NCBI RefSeq assembly: GCF_019575955.1
Contig: NZ_CP080575.1
Location: forward strand, 1,550,001 to 1,614,000
Source of the DNA: Nesterenkonia pannonica
GTDB taxonomy: Bacteria; Actinomycetota; Actinomycetes; Actinomycetales; Micrococcaceae
Length of the DNA stretch: 64,000 nucleotides
Reading direction: 5' to 3'
The position numbers and the translations under genes were made by a program. This document shows, in pieces, positions 1 through 11,147 of this stretch. The notes below the pieces were generated by a model. It was not told the origin of the DNA, did no database searches, and saw only the letters and a list, made by a program, of their open reading frames with translations. The stretch's first letter is position 1. Each line of letters starts with the position of its first letter.

Positions 1-69
1 CTGGACCGCCTCTACGCAGACGTGCCGGTGGTGGACCTTGATTTGGCTCCCGGCTCTGAGCAGGTGTAA
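1..69 (+). CDS. C-terminal end of an unidentified protein (partial)
   Basis: An open frame runs from the left edge to a TAA at 67-69 and ends with the residues LDLAPGSEQV. Only 22 residues are visible, so no family can be named. Codon use is high-GC and the frame has no internal stop, which fits the 3' end of a real gene whose body lies left of the window. The tRNA gene begins 50 bases downstream on the same strand. Confidence 0.5.
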   Translation: MDRLYADVPVVDLDLAPGSEQV

Positions 70-119
70 TATATAGGGGTTGCCGACGCAGAGATGCTGA
101 AGCAGTCAAGCAGGAAAAT

Positions 120-192
120 GGGGCATTGGCGCAGCTGGTAGCGCGCCTGCATGGCATGCAGGAGGTCATCGGTTCGAGTCCGATATGCTCCA
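120..192 (+). tRNA. tRNA-Ala (anticodon GGC)
   Basis: A full cloverleaf can be folded. The acceptor arm GGGGCAT (120-126) pairs with ATGCTCC, followed by discriminator A at 192. The anticodon stem CCTGC/GCAGG encloses the seven-base loop ATGGCAT, so the anticodon is GGC and the tRNA reads GCC alanine codons. The T-arm has the usual GGTTCGAGTCC core. CCA is not fully encoded: the sequence after A192 is TTAATC. A terminator hairpin follows at once. The region to the right is degenerate and accessory, so the tRNA 3' end could have served as an integration site, although no attachment repeat is seen. Confidence 0.93.
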
Positions 193-201
193 TTAATCTG
201 G

Positions 202-233
202 AAAAAGACCCGCCCGGTGTGGCGGGTCTTTTT
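202..233 (+). terminator. Rho-independent terminator of tRNA-Ala
   Basis: The 13-base arms AAAAAGACCCGCC and GGCGGGTCTTTTT pair perfectly around a six-base loop and end in a T run. They lie 10 bases after the tRNA. Confidence 0.9.
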
Positions 234-670
234 CGTGCGTCTCTGTCCGCCAGCGATAGAACGTCCGAAGACTGATCTGGACCGAAGCGGCGTGTGCGTC
301 AGAGTGCAAGCAGCCCATCGACCACGTCAACGAGGTCGTCGCCCCGAACGTCCGGCGCGAGGAAGACTTCGCCAAGCTCACCTTCCAGCCGTTGGAACCG
401 CATAATGAACGGTTCCAACATGGAAGCATGCTATCCCACCTCCTCGAGCCGTTCTCCAATGGGGCAAGGTCGAGCAGAGTCTCGAGCACATCGAGCACCA
501 CAGCATCTACGTGACCAGACATGAGGAGCTCATTCGCATCGGGGGCATACGTGTGTTCATCGTTGCTGCGGCAACACGCGGAGAGGAGTCCCACAGGATA
601 AGAACGACTCTTGTAGCCCCTCGACCGCAGATCTATGATCCAAGTCACATTTCGCGTGAGGAGCCCGATC
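234..670. other. Degenerate stretch between tRNA and aldehyde dehydrogenase
   Basis: No intact gene is seen here apart from the dehalogenase remnant at 430-522 on the minus strand. A second short minus-strand frame (about 304-426, beginning MLEPFIMRFQRLEGELGEVF) directly continues the remnant in another frame and may be part of the same decayed gene, but it does not clearly match the family. The stretch looks like a decayed insertion next to a tRNA. Confidence 0.4.
430..522 (-). pseudogene. Remnant of a type II haloacid dehalogenase (HAD) gene, N-terminus only
   Basis: Starting from ATG at 522, the minus strand reads MSGHVDAVVLDVLETLLDLA followed, after a one-base frame change, by PLEERLEEVG. 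This matches the start of L-2-haloacid dehalogenase-type HAD proteins, where the catalytic Asp sits in the sequence LDVxETLxD and is followed by PLxxRFEEVG. The reading frame then meets a stop and the cap and core domains are missing. So this is a 5' fragment and not merely a frameshifted gene. The function of the original protein is inferred from about 30 residues only. Confidence 0.5.
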
Positions 671-2138
671 GTGTCAGAGCAAGGGAACATCCGGAACAAT
701 CTCTGATCAACGGACAATGGGTCGCCCCGGCAGAAGGGACGGCCTACGACGTAGAAGACCCCGCGACAGGCAAGGTGGTCGGCCAGGCCGCAGCCGCCTC
801 GCCTACTGACGCACACACGGCAGTGCGAGCAGCACGCGCAGCCTTCGACGACCAGCGATGGTCAGGCATGCCCGCGCGGGAGCGCTCCCGCATTCTGCTC
901 AGAGCCGCATCCCTGATGCGTGAGCACACCGAGGAGCTCGCCCAGGCGGAGAGCCTCGACGTCGGCAAACCCATTACCTTTGCGCGGAACATCGACGTAC
1001 CGAACGCCGCGGACCACTTCGAGTACTACGGGGCGCTTGCCCAGCAGCTCGATGGGTCCGTCAGGAACACTCCGCTTCCGGCGCTGGCCTACACTCGCCG
1101 CGAACCCCACGGGGTTGTCGCAGCCATCAGCCCCTACAACTTCCCTCTGATCCTCAGCTGCTCAAAGATCGCCCCCGCACTTGCGGCTTAAGCAACACGG
1201 TGGTCCACAAGCCCGCACCCCAGACTCCGCAGACCGCTCAGCTGCTCGCCTAAGCATCCTCCAGGAGGCGGGTGTGCCTGATGGGGTATACAACCTCCTC
1301 ACTGGGCCCAGCCCGGAGCTCGGTGCGGCCTTGGTGGAGCATCCTGACGTCAACGCCATCGCGTTCACCGGCTCAACCGCTGTCGGCCGCCAGGTGGCAC
1401 GGACCGCGGGGAGCACCTGAAGCCTGTGGTCGCGGAGCTCGGCGGCAACGGTCCGAACATCATCTTCGAAGACGCGGACCTCGAGGCGGCGGTCAACACA
1501 GCCATCAGCGGGTTCATCTTCAACACCGGCCAGTTCTGCATGGCTTCTACCCGACTCCTGGTCCAAGAGTCCGCCTACGAAGCGGTCCTGAACATTCTGG
1601 AAGGCGCCGTGCCGCACGTTCCGGTCGGCCGACCCAGCGACCCCGGAACCGTGATCGGCCCGCTCATCAGCAGGTCCCAGCTCGAAGGCGTCGAGGCCAA
1701 GATCCAGCAGGCGCTGGATCAGGGCGGGCGGCTCATCACCGGAGGTTCGCGCCTGGAGCAGGACGGCGGCTTCTACTTGAGCCCACGGTGCTCGCCGACC
1801 TTCCCCAGGACGCGCCAATCATCCAGGAAGAGGTGTTCGGGCCGGTCCTCACCGTGCAGTCATTCAGCACGGAGGAGGAGGCCATTCGGCTCGCCAACAG
1901 CACCCCTACGGTCTCGCGGCCGGGCTCCAGTCGCAGAACATCAGCCGCGCGCACAGAGTCTCGGCGAAGCTCGACGCCTAAGCATCGTCTGGGTCAACGG
2001 CTGGGGCATGCTCGATGCGGCAGTGCCCTTCGGCGGAGTCGGCGACTCCGGATGGGGAGGGAGTCAGGGCCTGAAGCGCTGGCCTCCTACACACGCACCA
2101 AATCCGTCATCGTCGCAGTCGACCAGGAAGCCTCCTGA
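671..2138 (+). CDS. NAD(P)-dependent aldehyde dehydrogenase, frame-disrupted
   Basis: Joined across frames, this encodes a near full-length aldehyde dehydrogenase (about 490 residues) that would oxidise an aldehyde to its acid in the cytosol. Visible landmarks are INGQWVAPAEG near the start, AISPYNFPLILSCSKIAPAL, FTGSTAVGR, the active-site segment FNTGQFCMASTRLLV with the catalytic Cys, and EEVFGPVL. The frame is broken by three GCCGGC-type scars (1186-1193, 1248-1255, 1976-1983) and by short homopolymer losses near 1410, 1780, 1905 and 2055. The GTG at 671 is preferred because it fits the family N-terminus if one C is missing near 703. The lesions resemble those in essential genes elsewhere in the window, so the gene is probably intact in the organism. 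The substrate cannot be told. Confidence 0.8.
1186..1193. other. GCTTAAGC scar replacing GCCGGC (aldehyde dehydrogenase)
   Basis: The aldehyde dehydrogenase motif predicts ALAAGNTVV, in which Ala-Gly would be encoded by GCC GGC. The sequence reads GCTTAAGC, two bases longer, and gives a TAA stop. It is the first of about 30 such sites. Confidence 0.8.
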
Positions 2139-2255
2139 CGACCGAAACAGCCAATGTCGCGCTGAGCGGCGTACGCCGCGGGTAGGCTGACAGAATGATG
2201 ACGGCGAGGATGCGGCGCATCTGCGCCAGCCTGCCCCGACCTTTTTGGGGTCGCC

Positions 2256-4100
2256 ATGACGAAGACGTCGGAAACCCTGGACATCATCTCCTTCGACTTT
2301 GCTCCTGGGGCTGAGCACAAACTCCGCGAAGAAGGAACCCGCCTGCAGAACTGGCTTACCGTCTACCTGATCAGGAACGAGCAGAACCGCACCATCTACG
2401 TCGGCGAATCCACTAATGTTTCCAAACGCATCAGCCAGCACTACGCCAACCATGAGAAGACCAAGCTCAGGGCGCTGCATGGTTCACGCGCCAGAGAGTC
2501 GCGCGTCATCTTGACGACGAGTTCAACAAGTCGGCCGCCCTGGATCTTGAGGCTTTCCTCATCCAACACCTCGCGGGAGACGGCAAGTACCACCTGCTTA
2601 ATCGCAATGACGGCATTGTCGATCGCAATTACCACGGCAAGAACAGCTTCCAAGCTCGATTCCGCGGCCAGCTTTTCGATCAGCTCAGACAGCATGAGAT
2701 CTTTCGCAAGAGCATCGAAGAGATCGAAAACGACGACCTGTACAAACTCTCCCCGTTCAAATCACTTGAGGAAAACCAAGAACGAGCTGTTCGAGACATT
2801 GTCTCGCTGCTGCTGAGAAGTCTCAGCGGTAGGACCGCGGCAGGCTCCATCGTCGTCGAAGGAGACCCGGACGGGGAAGACAATCGTCGCAGTCTTCCTC
2901 CTCAAACTGCTCGTAGACATCGGCACAGCTGCTGACACCGATCCCGTGCAGGAGGAAGGTGAAGGGTCAGAGTTCAGCGAGTTCTTCACCCGAGAGAACC
3001 GGCTGGCCATCAGGTCCCTCCTGGAGACCGGTAACGGATCGGCCTAGTAGTCCTCAGCAGTCGCTGCGCGAATCGATACAACGGGTGTTCCGGCGAATCC
3101 CGCATCTCCGTGCGGACATGGTGGTCAGTCCCTTCACAGTGGGGAACTCCGACACCCGCTATTCCTTGCTCGTTGTCGACGAGACGCATCGCCTCTCTCA
3201 GAAAGCTGCGCAAGCGTCGGGCCCGCTGAACGGAACCTACCGCGACATCAACAGTCGACTCTTCGGGGATGAGCCCGACGGGGCACTTAAGACGCAGCTG
3301 GACTGTGCAGCGGCTGAGCGACCACCAGATCCTGCTTGCTGATCTGTCGCAGACCGTTCACGCCTCGGACCTGCCCAGGAGCACCTTCGCGGCGTCATTG
3401 CCAAAGCCGAGGGGGAGGGCAAACACCACAGGCTCCGCTCCCAGATGCGAGTCCTCGGCGGCAACGACTACATCAAGTACATCAAGTCGCTCGTCGGCGG
3501 AGAACCCCTCGTCATCCCACACGCTTCGGCAGCGATTACGAGTTCACCATGTTCGAGGATCCGGCGCAGATGCACCACGTGATCCGTGAACGCAATCAGG
3601 AGTTCGGGCTCGCCCGCATGGCAGCGGGCTACGCGTGGGAGTGGGTGAGCAAGAAGGACGGGTCGCTCACCGACATCCGCATTGGTGACTACCAGGCGCG
3701 CTGGAACTCGCGAGTGAAGGATTGGGTGGACTCACCCGGCTCGCTCGAGGAGGTCGGCTCCATCCATACCCTTCAGGGTTATGACCTCAACTACGCCGGG
3801 GTCATCATCGGCCCCGATCTGCGATACGACCCGGATGAGGACTCGCTATGGTTCGACCGAAGCAGCTTCTTCGACAAGCGGGCCATCTATCGCAATAAGC
3901 AGAAGGGACGAGACTGGACTCCTGAGGAGCTCCTCGAGTGGGTCCGCAATGTCTACTACGTTCTGCTCACTCGCGGCCGCCGTGGAACATTCGTCTACGT
4001 GTGCGATCACAACCTCCGCGAGTACCTTCGCCCGTATGTGCCCGATTTCGAATGGTCCGACCAGAAGGCCACATACAGGCGAAACCGCGACCACCGGTGA
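2256..4100 (+). CDS. GIY-YIG nuclease fused to DUF2075 DNA/RNA helicase domain
   Basis: The protein joins an N-terminal GIY-YIG nuclease-like module to a Schlafen-group-3 (DUF2075) helicase domain. In the first, NWLTVYLI leads to IYVGESTNVSKRISQHY. The second has a frame-broken Walker A (near 2860, originally GDPGTGKT), Walker B LLVVDETHRL, and helicase motifs including the late segment SIHTLQGYDLNYAGVIIGPDL. The length of about 610 residues is normal for the fusion. The frame is lost several times (about 2490, 2865, 3035, 3300, 3400, 3520), mostly through single missing bases. Proteins of this architecture are often seen in accessory regions and have been linked with phage defence, but no partner toxin or methylase is adjacent here. 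The DNA-processing role is inferred from domains only. Confidence 0.8.
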
Positions 4101-4114
4101 CGTGAGACTTCAGA

Positions 4115-4424
4115 TCACGGGCGCACCGTATCGACGGCCCATTCCCGTGCCTCGCTGATCTCGAGGTCGAAGGTGAGGATCTCGCCATTGTCTATATCTT
4201 TGGCCTGACCTGGTACATCGGGCGCTCCAGCAGCTTCGCCGCGTCGGTTCGGCAGACGGCGGACCCTGGTCCACCACCCTCATGGCGGCCGATCCAAAAA
4301 TGGGCCGCGAACAGACCACAAACCGGCGATCCTCAAAGATAAACTTCAGCGGGGCACCACCCGCAGTGGTCCACACCTGTGCGGTGCGCACCTGCTGCCC
4401 AGTCTCCAGAGTCTCAGCGCTCAT
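4115..4424 (-). CDS. DUF6504-like hypothetical protein
   Basis: The minus strand reads from ATG at 4424 (MSAETLETGQQVRTAQVWTT), through PLKFIFEDRRFVV, then after two frame changes KLLERPMYQVR and a C-terminal ILTFDLEISEAREWAVDTVR ending in TGA at 4115. The pattern of a small beta-rich protein with an early VW, a central F.(E/W)..R(F/Y).V segment and a final W near the end fits the DUF6504 family, which in actinobacteria is often found beside DNA-repair genes. It is divergent from the SRAP gene with 43 bases between the two starts, so they may share a control region. The function is unknown. Confidence 0.5.
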
Positions 4425-4467
4425 AGAAACAAGAGTAGAACCAGATCCTGACACGTAAGCTGACAGC

Positions 4468-5221
4468 ATGTGCGGCCGCTACGTCCAAGCTCGAGCCACC
4501 GGCGATCTCGCCGCCGCACTCCACGCCGACCACGACCCCGACTACCAGCACCAGCCCAGCTGGAACATCGCACCCACCGATACAGTCCCCATCGTTGTGG
4601 AAACCCTCGTCGACGGAGAAATCCTGAGGCGCCTCGGCCCCGCCCGGTGGGGACTGCTGCCCCCGTGGGCCAAGGACAGAACCTTCTCCTCAAGAACTTT
4701 CAACGCCCGTTCTGAAACCGTCACCACCAAACCCAGCTTCCGCTCCGCAGTACGGCGCAAGCGCGCCATCGTCCCAGCCGAGGGCTATTACGAATGGCGC
4801 ACCGAGGGGCGGACGAAGACCCCGCACCTCATCAGACCCGCCGACGGCTCTCTCATGCTGTTCGCCTACTCTGGGAGAGCTGGACGGACGGAGAGGAGAC
4901 GATCGTCTCCACCACCATTCTCACCGGCCCAGCACCCACAGCTGATGACGCAGTCCTGCGTGAGCTCGGTGCCCTGCACGACCGCACCCCACTGGCTATG
5001 ACGCCCACACTTGCCGACCAATGGGTTCAGCCCGGCGAGCCCACCAGCACAGAGCTGGAAGAGCTTCTCGACGAAGTGCGCGGGGAGTGCCTGAGGTGGC
5101 ACGCCTCTGGGAGATTCACCCGGTCGGCCCCGAGGTCGGCAATGTGCGCAACAACGGCCCTGAACTCATGGCGCCCGTGCCGAGGCTGTTCTTTTCCCTG
5201 AAAGCGACCCCGCATGACTGA
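4468..5221 (+). CDS. SOS response-associated peptidase family protein (SRAP, HMCES/YedK-like)
   Basis: SRAP proteins crosslink to abasic sites in single-stranded DNA through the N-terminal Cys2 and protect them. That residue is present after Met removal (MCGRYVQ). Other family landmarks are SWNIAPTDTVPIV, the Asn/Arg/Glu segment SRTFNARSETV, AIVPAEGYYEWR and the late His motif ALHDRTPLAM. The frame slips near 4870 (LFAY to LWESW) and near 5095-5105, giving about 250 residues overall, the usual length. The stop TGA overlaps the ATG of the DUF4269 gene, suggesting co-transcription. Its neighbours, a GIY-YIG helicase and a DUF6504-like gene, make a small DNA-transaction island. Confidence 0.88.
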
Positions 5222-5768
5222 GGCACCCTGCATGACTGCAGCAGAGGCTGAGCGACAGCTCTTAACCAGTGACTATCTGCGCAAGGGGAACAGCAGGCAG
5301 CAGCGCGCTGCCCGGACTCTGACCAGCTGCCCTCGATTCGATGCCGCAGGTCGAGGAATGGGCCCTAGCAGGCACCGTGCCGCTGGACATCGATCTCCCG
5401 AACTCCGACCTGACATCCTTATATCGACCAGCCAGCCCGCGAAGGTTCGCGATGACCTCACGACCTGCTTCTCCCATCGGTCCGATTTCAGCTCGTGGGC
5501 ACATGGCCGTGAAGCAGGTGCGTGGTGCGCAGCCTTCACCATGGGGACATACCCGATCGAATTCTTCATCCAACCCACTCCCGTCAGGAAACAGCGGGCC
5601 TTCAGGCACTTAGTGGCTGAATACGTGCTGCTCACCCGACACGGTGAGGAGTTCCGCGAACAGATTCGGCAGCTGAAGAGCAGCGGTATGAAGACTGAAC
5701 CAGCCTTCGCCGCTGTCCTGGGCCTACGCGGAGACCCATATCTAGCACTGCTTGAATTGCCGCTATAA
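5214..5768 (+). CDS. DUF4269 family protein (nucleotidyltransferase-like fold)
   Basis: The N-terminus TSDYLRKGNSRQQRAARTL and the C-terminus, with IEFFIQPTPVRKQRAFRHL, LKSSGMKTEPAFAAVLGL and RGDPYLALLEL, match DUF4269. The middle, read in the neighbouring frames, gives WALAGTVPLDIDLPNSDL, the family's LaGT(I/V)P..Id...SDLDI signature. Two frame changes near 5340 and 5450 separate the parts. The DxD-like element resembles nucleotidyltransferases, but activity is unproven for the family. It overlaps the SRAP stop by eight bases, so the two are likely translated from one message. Confidence 0.72.
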   Translation: MTEAPCMTAAEAERQLLTSDYLRKGNSRQQRAARTLTSCPRFDAAGRGMGPSRHRAAGHRSPELRPDILISTSQPAKVRDDLTTCFSHRSDFSSWAHGREAGAWCAAFTMGTYPIEFFIQPTPVRKQRAFRHLVAEYVLLTRHGEEFREQIRQLKSSGMKTEPAFAAVLGLRGDPYLALLELPL

Positions 5769-6075
5769 CGACCTTGGCGCCCAACGCATGCGCCCATTTC
5801 CGCGTATTCGAAGCGTCTTAGCAAGCATCCCTCTTCCTGCCGTTCAACACGAGTGGCCGTGACTCGCTCTGCGGAAGGGCGCTGCCGAAGTTGGGACGCG
5901 AGCGTTGATTTCTGAGCCCGTGATCTTAGACGCAACGCGCCCCAGTTGGGGCCGGTGCTCCGCCCCAACCTGGACATCAATGCGGAGGTTTCGCCCGCCC
6001 GGACAGCTTCCAACTTCGCGTATGTACTCGCTGGCTGACGCAATAGCACCAGATGCCACGACGCAAGCCACCACG
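5769..6075. other. Intergenic stretch, nothing recognised
   Basis: The stretch holds only weak frames. One minus-strand frame (5844-6074, MVACVVASGAIASASEYIRE) has a hydrophobic start but no convincing continuation. Local composition is less GC-rich than the neighbouring core genes. Confidence 0.4.
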
Positions 6076-6546
6076 TTAATGGCACAGATTGAGGCGGTCA
6101 GGACAGCTGTTGAGCCACTCTAATCGCGCTCTGGTCTGTTTGATTGAGCAGAATGTAGAACCCTGATCTGTGTCGCCGAAGCTCAGATCTGGCGTGACGT
6201 GCCCCGGTTCAGTGGGAGGAGCGGAAGCGTTCTGAGAGATGCCGAAGACGCTTCCGTCAGTCAGCGAATACTCGTGAAAAGTAGTGCCATCAGACTGAGT
6301 GACGGTGTATGAAGCTCCTGTGTCCTTAAGGTCCCTTCGATCGATGCCAAGTCCGCTGTCGAGAGGTGTACTTCTTCGGAGCTGAATGTTTGCTCTTCTG
6401 AAAGGGTCTCGGTGGAGGTCTGCTGGGTTTCGGGCTTCGCGCTTGCCGCGCCTGCATAGGCAGGCGGACCTCCGAAAAGGACCGCCAAGACTGATATCAG
6501 CGGGACTGCGGCCAGGCTGCGGCTAGTTGTCTTTGTATGCTTCATC
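6076..6546 (-). CDS. Small exported protein of unknown function
   Basis: It starts at ATG 6546 behind a GAAGG-like ribosome site. MKHTKTTSRSLAAVPLISVL followed by AVLFGGPPAYAGA is a classical signal peptide with an AYA-type cleavage site. The mature part is Thr/Ser/Glu-rich. Near 6325 the frame changes, and the alternative frame reads DTGASYTVTQSDGTTFHEY and later SVFGISQNASAPP before a TAA complement at 6076. No family is recognised. The low-complexity, polar mature region suggests a secreted or cell-surface protein. The upstream frame (membrane protein) runs into it without a stop, so a lesion between the two is likely. Confidence 0.5.
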
Positions 6547-6776
6547 TTGACACCTTCGGTAGGGGACTTCCGTTCTCTTCCCGCACCCGCAGAGCATCTG
6601 CTTGGCGGCCGACTCCAGGCATTGACCAGCGCACCGAGGAAAATGATGAAGAGCGCTGGTAGTACGTCAGCCGGGGCCCAGTTGGTGTTGGGCAGGAGAA
6701 CTTTGAGAAGCAGGTAACCAACGCTCCCTCCCAGCATTACAACTGCAAATCGGGGAGCGAATTTTCGCGCTGGCAT
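6544..6776 (-). CDS. Small membrane protein of unknown function
   Basis: From ATG 6776 the frame reads MPARKFAPRFAVVMLGGSVG then YLLLKVLLP and PADVLPALFIIFLGALVNAW. This gives two probable transmembrane helices and a basic C-terminal tail. No domain is recognised. It sits directly upstream of the small exported protein on the same strand and reads into it in frame without a stop, so the true stop has probably been lost to a sequencing indel. The two are likely one transcription unit. Confidence 0.4.
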
Positions 6777-7308
6777 GATTTCAGTCTCCTTGCCCTTCTA
6801 CTGACAGATAGTCCCCTGGGGCGGACGTTCTGGGACCCGAGGCATGGGGTGGTCCGGCCGAGGGTTGGAGATGCCTGCGGGTCGCCGGAGCCTTAGACCT
6901 CGCCAGATTCGCTCAGTTCCCAGCCGGAATGGGTCCCCACACAGGCACATTTGGGACAGAAATGACCCAGTCTCGGCGAGGAACAAGTCCACGGAGGCGA
7001 GCACATCCTGCCGTCCGCGGCGACCAGGGCCACAGTCGCGTATACATCCTCCGACTCTTCTGACCTACGGCTGGTTCCCATATGACCCCGCCATGACTGA
7101 CGATGCTGCCCCGGACATACCGGCTGAAGCCGGAACCATCACCTCCAAGGGGAGACGTGGATGTCAGGGCGGGGAGCGCAGACATCACGGATGCACTCCC
7201 AGAAGAATCCGGTGGTGAGCAGACCTTACCGGGCGGAGACGCGCTGAAGGCCACCACTAAGGCCTGCCTTGCTGGTGCCGCAGATGCGAATAGGTCAGAA
7301 TTGACTTA
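6777..7308. promoter_or_regulatory. Upstream region of the suf operon
   Basis: More than 500 bases separate the small membrane gene (leftward) from sufR (rightward). Overlapping frames exist on both strands but none shows a domain. A minus-strand frame near 6913-7080 contains a short FCPKCACVG segment that is too weak to call. The sufR promoter and any SufR operator should lie here, but no clear dyad was found by eye. Confidence 0.35.
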
Positions 7309-8221
7309 TGCAATCGGAAGCTTAAGCACTCCAGCGCCAGCAGCGGAGACCCTCGCGCCCGAAGCGGACGGGTCCACCCGTGAGCGGGTTCTGCAGCTCG
7401 TCGTGGAGGAGGGGCCAATCTCTGCGGCCCAGCTCGGCAAGAAGCTCAGCCTCACCCCCGCAGCGGTCCGTTTAACACTCGACGCCATGACCGAGCAGGG
7501 CATCGTCGAGATCAAAACCGTCACAGGATCCAAGCGCGCGGCCGGACGGCCCTCGCGCCGCTACGTGCTGTCCTCCCGCGGGCAGCAGATCCTGGGCGAC
7601 GACTACCTGAACCTCGTCCGGGCCGCTCTCCAGGTGCTGGACCAGCACGCTTCCGGCGAGCCACTCGCAGAAGCAGGAGCCGACCCTCAGCTCACGCCCG
7701 TGGACCAAGCCGGGATCGATACCCGTCAGGAAGCGGCCGCCGACTCCTACGGGGCACGCACCTCGCCAAGGAATACTTCTCCGGCTTCGAGGCCCGCTAC
7801 TGGGAGCAGCTCAGCAGCATCGAGGACCTCGACGAACGCTCCGAGAAGCTCGCCGAGCTCTTCAACGACGACGGATTCTCCGGCTTCACCCGGCTTGTGG
7901 GCCGCGACAACCCCTTCTGGCCATGCAGTCCACCCAACTCTGCCAAGGTCATTGCCCCGTCCGGGAAATAGCCGCCGCCCATCCGGTGTTCTGCGAGGAA
8001 GAGACCGCCATGATCTCCCGACTGCTGGAGGTCGATGTCCGGCGGCTCTCAACCCAGGCCGCGGGAGCACATGTATGCACAACACACGTCCCGGTCGGAC
8101 GCGAGAAGCTCGCTGCTGAACGCAGAGCCCGTGCAGAACAGGGACCACAGACCACCGCCGCACCCAGAAGGGGCGGCCGGAAGCGAATCGTAATCTCCCC
8201 GCGTCAACAAGAGAGGCTGTC

Positions 8222-8225
<4 letters not shown>
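7309..8225 (+). CDS. sufR: SufR-type iron-sulfur-sensing transcriptional regulator
   Basis: The protein represses the suf operon through a winged helix-turn-helix and a [4Fe-4S] cluster. The N-terminal DNA-binding part is visible (RERVLQLVVEEGPISAAQLG, then VRLTLDAMTEQGIVEIK and RAAGRPSRRYVLS). The C-terminal part has the cluster-ligand region LCQGHCPVREIAA, then VFCEEE and HVCTTHVPVG. The start at ATG 7309 is chosen because reversing the scar GCTTAAGC at 7320-7327 to GCCGGC keeps this ATG in frame (MQSEAGTPAPAAET). Further frame losses occur near 7680, 7745 and 7918. Its stop overlaps the sufB start (ATGA), as expected for the first gene of the suf operon. Confidence 0.85.
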
Positions 8226-9694
<1,469 letters not shown>

Positions 9695-9814
9695 CGACCC
9701 CATCACACGCTGTCCGCGGTCCCACCCTTGGGGCCGCGGACGAGCTGTGAGAGGCTCACTCAGTCCTCACCCCTGACACCGCGTCAACACACACCACAGA
9801 GGGAAGAGAAAACG

Positions 9815-11096
9815 ATGACCAACACCCCTGCCGAGCAGGAGGAGAAAGTCGCCGGAGTAGACGTCGGCGAACGCCGCATCTCCATTCCGGGCTTCACCGA
9901 AGAGGGCGAGAACCTCGCCGAGACCATGGACGACAGCCACAGCCACGGCGGCCTCGGCGAAAGCCAGGAGATCACCTCCGGCGTAAGCTCGCGCGCCAAG
10001 CGCACCGTGAGCTTCGACCCCGCCGACTACCCGCAGCCCACCGGCAGGAAGAGGAGTGGCGCTTCTCACCGCTGAAGAAGCTGGCCTCAGTCCTCGAAGA
10101 CACCCCCACCGAGGGCGCTCCTGTCGACTACCAGATCTCCGCCCCGAAACCGCTGCAGTGTCATCCTCACCGCCGACACCAGCCCCCGCGGATCCGTGCT
10201 GCAGCCTGCCGACCGCGCAGCTGCTATCGCCTCCAAGCAGACGCCGGAAGCTCTCTACATCCAGATCCCCGCCGACACCGAGATCGAAGCGCCCATTCGC
10301 GTCGACATCACCGGAGTCGAAGCAGGCAAACGGGCCAACAGCCACATCGTCCTCGAAGCCGCCGCGCACGCCAAAGGCACCATCGTCCTCGAGCACCGCG
10401 GATCCGCGATCTTCAACGGCAACGTCGAGATCAAAGTCGGTGACGGCGCAGACCTCAAAGTCATCAGCCTCCAGCGCTGGAACAGCGACGCCATCCACAC
10501 CGGCCAGCACGACGCCGAAGTGGGACGCGACGCGAAGTACAAGCACGTGGCCATCAGCCTCGGCGGCGAAATCGTCCGGCTCAACGTCAACTTCCGCTAC
10601 GCCGCAGAAGGCGCCGAAGCCGAAATGTACGGGCTCTACTTCGCCGACTCCGGCCAGCACATCGAGCACCGCACCTTCGTGGACCACAACTCGCCGTCCA
10701 ACAAGTCCAACGTGCTCTACAAGGGCGCGCTCCAAGGGCAGACGGCACGCACCGTGTGGATCGGCGACGTTCTCATCCGCAAAGAGGCAGAGAACACCGA
10801 CTCCTACGAGAAGAACGAAAACCTGGTCCTCACCGACGGCGCCCGAGCGGACTCCGTGCCCAACCTGGAGATCGAGACCGGCGTCATCGACGGCGCAGGC
10901 CACGCATCCTCCACCGGACGCTTCGACGAGAACCACCTGTTCTACCTCATGGCGCGCGGCATCCCCGAAGAGATCGCCCGTCAGCTGGTGGTCCGCGGAT
11001 TCCTCCACGAAATCATCCAGAAGATCGGCGTGCCCGCCATCGAAGAGGCTCCTCCAGGAGGACCTCGAGAACGAGCTCAAGATCCACGGCAACTGA
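9815..11096 (+). CDS. sufD: Fe-S cluster assembly protein SufD
   Basis: SufD pairs with SufB in the scaffold complex. The N-terminus MTNTPAEQEEKVAGVDVGER leads to the beta-helix core (for example GTIVLEHRGSAIFNGNVEIKV) and the typical C-terminus HLFYLMARGIPEEIARQLVV with GFLHEIIQKIG. Frame losses lie near 10050, 10160 and 11050. At 9983-9988 GTAAGC stands where GCCGGC is likely, changing Ala-Gly to Val-Ser without a frameshift. An RBS-like GGGAAGAG precedes the ATG. Many Arthrobacter-type operons carry a Rieske ferredoxin gene between sufD and sufC. Here only 51 bases separate them. Confidence 0.94.
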
Positions 11097-11147
11097 CCTC
11101 ATCCCCGGTCGCCCGCACACTGCCCAGACACAGAAAAGGACACTCAC

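Noticed and set aside
1186-1193. GCTTAAGC copies as transposon footprints (TTAA target duplications)
   Set aside because: TTAA replaces the central CG of GCCGGC rather than being added to an existing TTAA, and shorter versions (GCTTAC, GCTTAGC) occur. An excision footprint would not also occur as a length-neutral change in Walker A and dUTPase motifs.
671-2138. Calling the left aldehyde dehydrogenase a true pseudogene
   Set aside because: The lesions are of the same types seen in essential genes such as parC, acnA and dxs, so they are better explained as sequence error.
9767-11092. Long minus-strand open frame opposite sufD
   Set aside because: It is a GC-rich antisense shadow of sufD with Val/Asp/Gly-rich composition and no domain.
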